Assembly (NCBI GenBank): GCA_002049945.1
Contig: MVCT01000102.1
Coordinates: forward strand, 1 to 5,040
DNA from: Candidatus Cloacimonas sp. 4484_140
GTDB lineage: Bacteria > Cloacimonadota > Cloacimonadia > JGIOTU-2
Length of the DNA stretch: 5,040 nt
Direction of reading: 5' to 3'
Shown here piece by piece: positions 1-5,040 of this stretch. Each line of letters begins with the position of its first letter. Position 1 is the stretch's first letter. Below the pieces are notes generated by a model. It was not told where the DNA came from. It was given only the letters and a program-made list of their open reading frames with translations, and did no database searches. The position numbers were made by a program, and so were the translations under genes.

Positions 1-423
1 CAAATAAGTACAGATGTGAAAACTACAGAGCGATTGTTGGGGAAATATGGAAAAAATTCCTATCCGTTCAGATCTCTACTCGATAAGGGAGCTATTATTG
101 GATTCGGTTCTGATGTTCCGGTTGAAACACATAATCCCTTCCTTGGAATTTACTCAGCAATTGAGAGAAAATATCATTGCGATCCAAATGAGAATAGCTG
201 GATCCCTGAGCAGAAAATAACAGTGCAGGAAGCAATCCGGGCTTATACGATAAATGCAGCAAAAGGAATGAGAAGCGATGATATAATTGGTTCTATAGCT
301 GTTGATAAACGGGCTGATATGATCGTGATTGACGATTTTGAGAACGAACCAAACGAGTTCTGGCTGGAAGCAAAACCCTACATGACGATCGTGGGTGGGG
401 AGATTAAATTTAATGATTTGTAA
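1..423 (+). CDS. YtcJ-like amidohydrolase (metal-dependent hydrolase), C-terminal part, 5' end outside the window
   Basis: The frame is open from base 1 and ends at TAA 421-423, so 140 residues of a longer protein are visible; a GTG at 16 lies inside the domain and is not the real start. The sequence matches the end of amidohydrolase family 3 (YtcJ/exoenzyme regulatory AepA type). It shows a YPFRSLLDKG stretch, then GSDVPVE at residues 36-42, whose Asp38 is the expected metal or catalytic aspartate at the end of barrel strand 8. A helix containing EAIRAYTINAAKG follows, then the closing beta-sandwich segment GSIAVDKRADMIVID and a final IVGGEIKF strand. Family members are usually cytoplasmic or exported hydrolases of about 500-600 residues with poorly known substrates. 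The substrate cannot be told here. An AT-rich gap separates it from the cell-division genes, and it probably belongs to a separate transcription unit. Confidence 0.85.
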   Translation, partial: QISTDVKTTERLLGKYGKNSYPFRSLLDKGAIIGFGSDVPVETHNPFLGIYSAIERKYHCDPNENSWIPEQKITVQEAIRAYTINAAKGMRSDDIIGSIAVDKRADMIVIDDFENEPNEFWLEAKPYMTIVGGEIKFNDL

Positions 424-430
424 AATCATT
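412..430 (+). terminator. Possible weak terminator hairpin overlapping the amidohydrolase stop codon
   Basis: A perfect 8-bp inverted repeat, AATGATTT (412-419) and AAATCATT (423-430), with a 3-nt loop GTA, spans the stop codon. Only one pair is G-C and no clean U-tract follows, so it is a poor intrinsic terminator. It may be chance in AT-rich DNA. Confidence 0.2.
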
Positions 431-542
431 TCATACGTAAAATTTCATTTAAAATAACCGCAAAATTTTTAAAATATACTTTCTTCAAATTAATACATAA
501 AAACCAAGTTGTATATAATATATTAATAAATTTTAAAAATAA

Positions 543-572
543 TTGACAAGCACTTAAAAAATATCACATATT
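543..572 (+). promoter_or_regulatory. Candidate sigma70-type promoter of the mraZ/dcw operon
   Basis: A perfect TTGACA lies at 543-548. After an 18-bp spacer, CATATT (567-572) is a 4/6 match to TATAAT. It sits in the only substantial intergenic gap, 58 bp upstream of the mraZ start, and the phased repeat at 561-620 overlaps its -10 element and the expected transcription start. The -35 is convincing and the -10 is weak. A TATAAT at 514-519 lies further upstream but lacks a good -35. Confidence 0.4.
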
Positions 573-620
573 GGCATCAAATGTCATAGATGTTCAAAAT
601 AATTCAAAACATGGCATTCG
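561..620 (+). promoter_or_regulatory. 10-bp-phased direct repeat array, candidate MraZ operator
   Basis: Written in rows of ten from 561, the sequence keeps the dinucleotide CA at the same column in six successive rows: 565, 575, 585, 595, 605 and 615. Three rows share the stronger core TGGCAT or TGTCAT (572-577, 582-587, 612-617); the two between have TTCAA at that column. MraZ proteins are known to bind direct repeats with a 10-bp step (TGGGN boxes separated by 5 nt in E. coli) upstream of their own gene. The position here, between the -10 element and the Shine-Dalgarno sequence, suits autorepression. The phasing is seen directly; the binding function is inferred. Confidence 0.5.
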
Positions 621-625
621 GGAGG
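620..625 (+). promoter_or_regulatory. Ribosome binding site that fixes the GTG start of mraZ
   Basis: GGGAGG at 620-625 stands 4 nt before GTG 630. The nearby ATG at 611 is out of frame and precedes the site, so GTG is the start. Confidence 0.7.
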
Positions 626-629
626 TTCC

Positions 630-1067
630 GTGTCAGGTACATTTTTGGGTTCGGTCGAAGGTTCGATAACCAATAGACGGGTAAGTATTCCTCAATCATT
701 TAGAAGTCTGATCGCTCTCTCAGCAAGGATGCTGGTCGTTGCAGTTCGTGGCAGAAGCAATACTATCTATATCTTTCCAATGGATTTCTGGAAAAAGCTG
801 GAACAAGATCTCGAGCAGGGAACTGATAAAGAAAAACAACTCCTGAAAATGTTTCGGGTTTACGCTACTGTGCTAAAAATCGAGGGACCGGGACGAATCC
901 TGTTACCCAAAAAATTACTTGAGATCGCTGAAATAGAAAATAAGATCGTTTTTCTGGGCGAAGGGAAATTCTTTTCAATCTGGAATCCTGATAATTTCCA
1001 AAAGTACGAAGAAGAGATCGCTCAGCAATATGATGAAAAACTGCAAGAGAATGGACTTCTCTTTTAA
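630..1067 (+). CDS. mraZ: Transcriptional regulator MraZ
   Basis: This 145-residue protein has the usual MraZ length and two SpoVT/AbrB-like halves. The first half carries NRRVSIPQSFR (residues 15-25), matching the family pattern GRVSIPxxFR with conserved Arg17, although the loop before it is about one residue shorter than usual. The second carries EGPGRILLPKKL (85-96), matching GRILIP with Arg89, followed by VFLGEGKFFSIWN (107-119), the typical end of the domain. MraZ is a nucleoid-associated, ring-forming DNA-binding protein that regulates the dcw cluster, often by repressing its own promoter; the phased repeats just upstream are a likely target. It is the first gene of the operon, 16 nt before a second mraZ-like gene. 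The GTG start is chosen from the GGGAGG site 4 nt upstream. Confidence 0.9.
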   Translation: MSGTFLGSVEGSITNRRVSIPQSFRSLIALSARMLVVAVRGRSNTIYIFPMDFWKKLEQDLEQGTDKEKQLLKMFRVYATVLKIEGPGRILLPKKLLEIAEIENKIVFLGEGKFFSIWNPDNFQKYEEEIAQQYDEKLQENGLLF

Positions 1068-1073
1068 ATCCGC

Positions 1074-1079
1074 AGGAGG
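1074..1079 (+). promoter_or_regulatory. Ribosome binding site that fixes the start of the second mraZ-like gene
   Basis: A consensus AGGAGG at 1074-1079 stands 4 nt before ATG 1084. It lies in the 16-nt gap after the mraZ stop and rules out the in-frame upstream ATG at 1030, which lies within mraZ. Confidence 0.8.
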
Positions 1080-1083
1080 AACA

Positions 1084-1509
1084 ATGAAAGTATCCATCGG
1101 ACAGATCATGCAATTCAAGAAGATCAAAGGAGTGAAGCTTCCGGAAGGACCTTACAAGATCGAAAATTTTGATGACGTGCCACAGGATATGGAATTTGGC
1201 CTATTTGCCTATGAGATCGACGGGAATGTTGCTCACTACATTGATGTTGAGCAACTCAAAAACGGTTCCGAAGAAGAAAAAGAACTGCTTCAAAAATTCA
1301 AAATGTATTCATCTCTGCTTTCTGTAGAAGCTCTTCCTCACCTCATGCATCCTAAAGATATCATTGATATCGAGGAAGTGAATGATCATATTTTACTGCA
1401 TTGTGGAAATCGCTATTTTTCGATTTGGGATGGAGATAATTTCAAACATTTTGAGAAATATCTCAGTTATAATCTGCTTCAGGATCAAACTCCTCAGTAT
1501 GTGCAATGA
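1084..1509 (+). CDS. Diverged MraZ paralogue with altered DNA-binding motifs
   Basis: This 141-residue protein is clearly related to the MraZ just upstream, with an offset of about three residues. GSEEEKELLQKFKMYSSLL (61-79) matches GTDKEKQLLKMFRVYATVL, and NRYFSIWDGDNFKHFEK (109-125) matches GKFFSIWNPDNFQKYEE. The two AbrB-type signature loops have decayed: RVSIP of the first copy becomes GVKLP (16-20), and GRILLP becomes PHLMHP (85-90), so the conserved arginines are replaced by Gly16 and His86. The fold and the ring-forming surfaces may remain while DNA contact is weakened or changed. It could act as a partner or modulator of MraZ in a mixed ring, or bind a different site; both are inference. 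The strong ribosome binding site and the ATGA overlap with rsmH argue that it is translated and not a relic. Confidence 0.8.
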   Translation: MKVSIGQIMQFKKIKGVKLPEGPYKIENFDDVPQDMEFGLFAYEIDGNVAHYIDVEQLKNGSEEEKELLQKFKMYSSLLSVEALPHLMHPKDIIDIEEVNDHILLHCGNRYFSIWDGDNFKHFEKYLSYNLLQDQTPQYVQ

Positions 1510-2429
1510 AAATCTTCCATATTCCTGTTCTTAAAAACCGATCAATTGAATTCCTTCAAATAAAAAAAGGGGGAATTTATGTTGATGCCACTCTTGGCGG
1601 CGGAGGTCACACGGAGACAATGTTCGAGCAGGAAAAAGATATTCGTGTCATTGCTTTTGACCATGATAAAGATGCGATTGATTTCGCTCAGAAACGCTTA
1701 TCCCAATATTCGGATCGAATTATATTTGTAAACAAAAATTTCTCTTATCTTTCATCTGCATTGGCACTTAACAGGATTACAAAAATTGATGGCATCCTTT
1801 TTGATCTCGGTTTCTCATCTCATCAGATTGACCAGCAGCGCGGTTTTAGTTATACTCAGGATGATGTGCTCGATATGAGAATGAACCGCAATAACGGCAA
1901 ACTCACTGCTTTTGAGATCGTGAATTTTTATCCGAAAGAAAAACTCGAACAGGTTTTGCATGATTACAGTGAAGACAGATTTTGGAAACGCATCAGCAAT
2001 GCAATATTGCAATCCAGAAAAAATAAAAAGATCGAAACAACAAAACAACTTAGAGAAATTATCGAGAATGTTATTCCAAAAGATAAAGCATTTAAAACAT
2101 TATCGAGAATTTTTCAGGCACTTCGAATCGAAGTAAACAAGGAGTTGGAAGCGCTGGAAAAGGGATTAAAATCTTCGGTTGAAGTCTTAAAAAAAGGCGG
2201 AAGGGTCGCAGTCATTTCTTATCACTCTCTGGAGGACCGGATAGTAAAGCACTTTTTCAAATATGAGAATCTTGAATGTGTATGCCCTGCATATTTACCA
2301 CGTTGTGTATGCGAAAAAGAGAGAAGATTGAACATCATCACAAAAAAACCGATCATTCCGACCGAAGAAGAGATCAGGGAAAATTCGCGTGCCCGAAGTG
2401 CAAAATTACGAGTCGCAGAGAGGTGCTAA
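1506..2429 (+). CDS. rsmH: 16S rRNA (cytosine(1402)-N(4))-methyltransferase RsmH (MraW)
   Basis: This 307-residue protein has the normal length for RsmH, which uses S-adenosylmethionine to methylate N4 of C1402 in the 30S decoding centre. It starts with HIPVL (5-9). The SAM-binding loop is DATLGGGGHT (27-36), with the acidic Asp52 in AFDHD. The motif FDLGFSSHQID (99-109) is followed by RGFSY and LDMRM (122-126). The inserted helical domain contains SRIFQALRIEVNKEL. The C-terminal catalytic half contains SYHSLEDRIVK and a cysteine cluster CVCPAYLPRCVC (258-269), as is common in the family, and it ends with RARSAKLRVAER. The ATG lies inside the TGA of the preceding gene (ATGA) with no strong ribosome binding site of its own, so translational coupling is likely. 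No key residue is missing. Confidence 0.97.
   Translation: MKIFHIPVLKNRSIEFLQIKKGGIYVDATLGGGGHTETMFEQEKDIRVIAFDHDKDAIDFAQKRLSQYSDRIIFVNKNFSYLSSALALNRITKIDGILFDLGFSSHQIDQQRGFSYTQDDVLDMRMNRNNGKLTAFEIVNFYPKEKLEQVLHDYSEDRFWKRISNAILQSRKNKKIETTKQLREIIENVIPKDKAFKTLSRIFQALRIEVNKELEALEKGLKSSVEVLKKGGRVAVISYHSLEDRIVKHFFKYENLECVCPAYLPRCVCEKERRLNIITKKPIIPTEEEIRENSRARSAKLRVAERC
2417..2423 (+). promoter_or_regulatory. Ribosome binding site that fixes the start of ftsL
   Basis: AGAGAGG at 2417-2423 stands 5 nt before ATG 2429. It selects this start over an in-frame ATG at 2276 deep inside rsmH. Confidence 0.65.
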
Positions 2430-2773
2430 TGAATAAAAAACCATCCTTACTTTTTATTATTTTTATTTCGATTTTTTGCTTCATTGTGATCTCCAGTCTG
2501 CTCCGTTCCATTTTTCTTGAACAACAAAGAGGTCTATTAGCTCTCGAACAAGAAATCCAGGACCATCAGGATATTATAACTGATCTGAAAAATGAGATCA
2601 GCGAGTTGTCTCTTGATACGCGCATCATAGAAATTGCCGGCAGCATGCTTCAAATGGATTTTCCTGAACCAACCAGTATCATCAGTGTAAAGAAAAATCA
2701 GGTTTCATCAGATCAGGTTAATTACTCTTTAATGAACTTTATTTCTCCGGAAGCTATTGCTGCGGATAAATAG
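2429..2773 (+). CDS. ftsL: FtsL-type cell division protein (bitopic membrane protein)
   Basis: The 114-residue product has a short positive N-terminus (NKKP), one hydrophobic segment at about residues 6-29, then a coiled-coil stretch at about 31-62 with regularly spaced Leu/Ile in LALEQEIQDHQDIITDLKNEI. After that comes DTRIIEIAGSMLQMDFPEP (63-81), which resembles the FtsL/DivIC signature ending in (A)xxxLGMxxPEP. FtsL forms a complex with FtsB and FtsQ and activates the septal synthase FtsW-FtsI. Sequence conservation in this family is poor, so the call rests on topology, this tail motif and the position between rsmH and ftsI, where ftsL normally lies. It overlaps the rsmH stop by one base (TAATG). 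The tail of about 30 residues after the motif is not recognised. Confidence 0.85.
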   Translation: MNKKPSLLFIIFISIFCFIVISSLLRSIFLEQQRGLLALEQEIQDHQDIITDLKNEISELSLDTRIIEIAGSMLQMDFPEPTSIISVKKNQVSSDQVNYSLMNFISPEAIAADK

Positions 2774-2790
2774 CAAAATATCACTGTCCA

Positions 2791-4776
2791 ATGCAGGAAA
2801 ATAAGGGTAGGATTTCTTCAATAAAAGTTATCTTCATTCTTGTTTTTTGTGTTTTTATATTTCGATTATTTTCCATACAATTATTAGACGTTTACGGATT
2901 TTACAACAATTACCAGCGTTACAAAAATAAAAAGAACATCATTCCTGCAGAGCGTGGCTTTATCTATGACAGACACGGTATCGCATTGGCAGGGAACAAA
3001 AAATTATATAAGCTGGAATTCTGTCCCAAACTTATCAAATGGGACAAGATAGACTCACTTTCGACAGTTGATAGGGGTATTGTTTATGATGAAATAATTA
3101 ATACCATCGCTCTAAATACGGATAAAACACACAAAGAGCTTGCAGAGAGAATTTCAACATTTGAGGATGATTTTCCATACGGCTTCGAGCTGGTTACTCA
3201 AATCGATGCTGCTCAAAAGGATAGGATATTAAGAGCACTAAAAGATCAGGGAATTCACGGAGTGCTCGATTATAAACAGAAATCCGAAAGGGTGTATCCA
3301 AAGGGCAATCTCGCCGGTCCTTTAATTGGATTTTATGAATATGATAATGACCATGCATTGTGCGGGATTGAACTTGTGGCAAATAACGAGTTGACCGGTC
3401 AGGATGGTTGGTCGGAAGTAATTCAATACGGCACTGGTGATGACTATCATTTTGATGACATGCCCTTGCAGAACCCAATATCCGGCAAATCTGTCTATCT
3501 CACTATTGACGCCCATCTTCAGGCAATCCTGGAAAAAAATCTTCTCCACGGAATTGAGGAGTATGATGCCAAAGGTGCGATAGGTGTAATTATTTCACCC
3601 CGAAATGGCGAGATATATGCGATGAGGGGGATAAATCGGGATTATATTGGGAGTTCGGTACGAGCCGGTCATACGCTTCCAATATATCCGATAAACTGGC
3701 AGTACGAGCCGGGTTCCACACTTAAACCGGTTACTGCACTTATAGCGATAGAAGATAATATATATCATGCGAATGATATAATCGACTGTAGAACCAGAAA
3801 GATCGGCGGACGTACAATCTCCGATGTGAAGCCACTTCAATATTTAACCTTTAAACAAGTGATTTCGAAATCCAGCAATTGCGGTATCACTCGCGTTGCC
3901 GATAATATACAGCCCTATAAATTATACAAAACACTGACTGATCTGGGATTTGGCCATAAAACAGGTATCATTTTAAATGGTGAAAGTGCGGGAGTTATTC
4001 GTCATCCGAGCAAATGGTCAAAATATTCCTTGCATTCACTCTCCTTTGGTCAGGAAATGACTGTGACAGTACTTCAGCTCGCTTATGCCTATGCTGCACT
4101 TGCGAACGGCGGTAGAATGCTGCAGCCGAAGATAATCTATAAAATTGAAGATGAGGAGCAGAACACACTTTTTGAGCCCAAAACTACAGTTGTCAGACAA
4201 GTATCAAATTTATGGGCTCTCGATACCTTGAGAACCTACCTGAAAGCAGTCGTTGATGAAGGACACGGAATCGGAACCAAACTCGGATATATTTCAGTAG
4301 CCGGAAAAACAGGTACCGGAGAAAAGCTCGATCCTGAAGGACGTGGCTATCTTGAAGATGCCTATATCACGAGTTTTGTGGGCTTTTTCCCTGTAGAAGA
4401 TCCTCAAGTAGTAATGGCAATTATGTATGATGAACCGGATTATGATCACCGTTACGGAAGCATTTCTGCAGTTCCCACTTTCCGAAAAATTGTAGAGGAG
4501 ATGATAGTTCTTCCTCATAATGATATTTTATATATTGCCAATGAAGCCAATAGAGAATATGTACTCGTTCCGGAATGCATTGGAAAATCTGTGAAGGAAG
4601 CATGCAAGCTTCTGGTCGAACACAATATTGACTTCACCAGTTTTGGAGATGGAGATGTCGTGGTTGATCAGTTCCCCAAACCGGGCGTAACGATGCTGGA
4701 AGGATCGTCGATAATCCTTCAGGCAGGATTTCAAATCCTCACACAAAATTATAAGAATGCAAACTTGACGCAATAG
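2791..4776 (+). CDS. ftsI: Septal penicillin-binding protein (FtsI/PbpB/SpoVD type, class B) with a C-terminal PASTA domain
   Basis: This 661-residue peptidoglycan D,D-transpeptidase crosslinks septal wall. Residues about 9-32 form the single membrane anchor. The PBP dimerisation (pedestal) domain follows, with ERGFIYDRHGIALA starting at 54. The transpeptidase domain spans about 230-575 and has all three active-site motifs: STLK with nucleophile Ser309 and Lys312, SSN at 361-363, and KTG at 506-508. A single PASTA domain (about 588-645, with LVPECIGKSVKEA and VVDQFPKPGVTM) explains the extra length over E. coli FtsI (588 residues); PASTA domains occur on division PBPs of Firmicutes and several other phyla. 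The gene lies 17 nt after ftsL. No Shine-Dalgarno sequence is visible before ATG 2791, and no other usual start exists between it and the in-frame stop at 2767, so translation probably depends on ftsL. It appears intact. Confidence 0.95.
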   Translation: MQENKGRISSIKVIFILVFCVFIFRLFSIQLLDVYGFYNNYQRYKNKKNIIPAERGFIYDRHGIALAGNKKLYKLEFCPKLIKWDKIDSLSTVDRGIVYDEIINTIALNTDKTHKELAERISTFEDDFPYGFELVTQIDAAQKDRILRALKDQGIHGVLDYKQKSERVYPKGNLAGPLIGFYEYDNDHALCGIELVANNELTGQDGWSEVIQYGTGDDYHFDDMPLQNPISGKSVYLTIDAHLQAILEKNLLHGIEEYDAKGAIGVIISPRNGEIYAMRGINRDYIGSSVRAGHTLPIYPINWQYEPGSTLKPVTALIAIEDNIYHANDIIDCRTRKIGGRTISDVKPLQYLTFKQVISKSSNCGITRVADNIQPYKLYKTLTDLGFGHKTGIILNGESAGVIRHPSKWSKYSLHSLSFGQEMTVTVLQLAYAYAALANGGRMLQPKIIYKIEDEEQNTLFEPKTTVVRQVSNLWALDTLRTYLKAVVDEGHGIGTKLGYISVAGKTGTGEKLDPEGRGYLEDAYITSFVGFFPVEDPQVVMAIMYDEPDYDHRYGSISAVPTFRKIVEEMIVLPHNDILYIANEANREYVLVPECIGKSVKEACKLLVEHNIDFTSFGDGDVVVDQFPKPGVTMLEGSSIILQAGFQILTQNYKNANLTQ

Positions 4777-4791
4777 GTGAGAATCAAAGTC

Positions 4792-4796
4792 TAAGG
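4792..4796 (+). promoter_or_regulatory. Ribosome binding site of the murF-like gene
   Basis: TAAGG at 4792-4796 stands 6 nt before ATG 4803 in the 26-nt gap after ftsI. This is a moderate match and supports the start. Confidence 0.5.
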
Positions 4797-4802
4797 TTTT
4801 CT

Positions 4803-5040
4803 ATGAAAAAGTTGAATATCAAGCAGATAATTACAGCGATGAACGCAACTACTACTGCACCTGAAAATGCAGAGATTGACTGCGTCATACATGATTCGCT
4901 GTTGTGGACCATATGCCCCAATCTGAAGTTGATACGCAGAAACTTATATTTGTTGAGGATACTGTAAAGGCATTGGATGCGCTGGGAAAATATTATCTCA
5001 AACAGTTTGATATTCCAAAAATCGCGATCACCGGCTCGGT
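4803..5040 (+). pseudogene. murF: murF-like gene (UDP-MurNAc-tripeptide:D-Ala-D-Ala ligase), 5' part, broken by an apparent deletion and frameshift; 3' end outside the window
   Basis: MurF adds D-Ala-D-Ala to UDP-MurNAc-tripeptide in the cytoplasm. From ATG 4803 the frame reads MKKLNIKQIITAM and on to CVIHDS (residues 27-32), which is the start of the MurF substrate-binding domain up to the conserved D-S/T-R. It then runs into unrelated residues and stops at TAA 4965-4967 after 54 residues. A second frame, open from 4895, reads AVVDHMPQSEVDTQKLIFVE, then DTVKALDALGKYYLKQF and IAITGS at the window edge. This is the end of the same domain and the beginning of the ATP-binding P-loop (normally TGSxGKTT). 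The usual segment of about 30 residues between them, with GDLFxALxGExxDGHxF, is missing. The missing length should be 1 mod 3, roughly 90-110 nt, with the break near 4893-4900. MurE is a less likely identity, because IPKIAITGS after a KYY helix is MurF-like. Whether the break is real or an assembly error cannot be told here. Confidence 0.7.

Noticed and set aside
154..429. Open frame of 91 codons on the - strand opposite the amidohydrolase
   Set aside because: The + strand frame has clear family motifs throughout; the antisense product resembles nothing known and is a shadow.
514..519. TATAAT as a -10 element
   Set aside because: The hexamer is perfect but sits in an AT-only stretch with no TTGACA-like -35 at 16-18 bp; such matches are expected by chance there.
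424..542. Small RNA or small gene in the AT-rich spacer
   Set aside because: Only low-complexity AT runs with weak self-complementarity are seen; no start with a ribosome binding site and no stable GC-containing stem.
1030..1083. Upstream ATG extending the second mraZ-like gene by 18 residues
   Set aside because: It lies within the mraZ coding region, has no homologous counterpart in MraZ, and the consensus AGGAGG is placed for ATG 1084.
2276..2428. Upstream ATG extending ftsL by 51 residues
   Set aside because: The extension lies wholly inside the conserved C-terminus of rsmH in another frame and would put a polar Cys/Lys-rich stretch before the membrane anchor. ATG 2429 has a ribosome binding site.
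3194..4773. Several open frames of 60-94 codons on the - strand across ftsI
   Set aside because: They lie opposite a fully conserved gene, show no recognisable domains or ribosome binding sites, and are best explained as shadows of the coding frame.

Overview
The window holds the front end of a bacterial division and cell-wall (dcw) cluster, read entirely on the + strand. The 3' end of an unrelated YtcJ-like amidohydrolase gene (1-423) comes first. An AT-rich spacer of 206 bp (424-629) follows, then a compact run: mraZ (GTG start, 630-1067), a second diverged mraZ-like gene (1084-1509), rsmH/mraW (1506-2429), an ftsL-type gene (2429-2773), a PASTA-bearing ftsI/pbpB-type penicillin-binding protein gene (2791-4776), and the start of a murF-like gene (4803 to the window end) whose reading frame is broken. 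Gene junctions are tight: ATGA overlap for mraZ2/rsmH, TAATG overlap for rsmH/ftsL, and gaps of 16-26 nt elsewhere. One operon is therefore likely.

The organism is a Gram-type-uncertain bacterium with low to moderate GC. It uses recognisable Shine-Dalgarno sequences (GGGAGG, AGGAGG, AGAGAGG), which argues against Bacteroidota proper. A PASTA domain on the division PBP together with this base composition would fit a candidate phylum around the FCB group (for example Cloacimonadota-like), but this is a guess from style and not from a database match.

The genes work together at septation. MraZ is the transcriptional regulator of the cluster. RsmH methylates 16S rRNA. FtsL and the FtsI-type PBP are membrane components of the divisome that control and carry out septal peptidoglycan crosslinking. 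MurF makes the pentapeptide precursor.

The points most worth a second look are: (1) a tandem mraZ pair in which the second copy has lost the conserved arginine of both AbrB-type DNA-binding half-motifs; (2) a six-row, exactly 10-bp-phased repeat with an invariant CA at every step (561-620) just upstream of mraZ, which looks like a MraZ operator; (3) an apparent internal deletion of about 30 codons plus frameshift in the first part of murF near 4893-4900; and (4) no murE between ftsI and murF.
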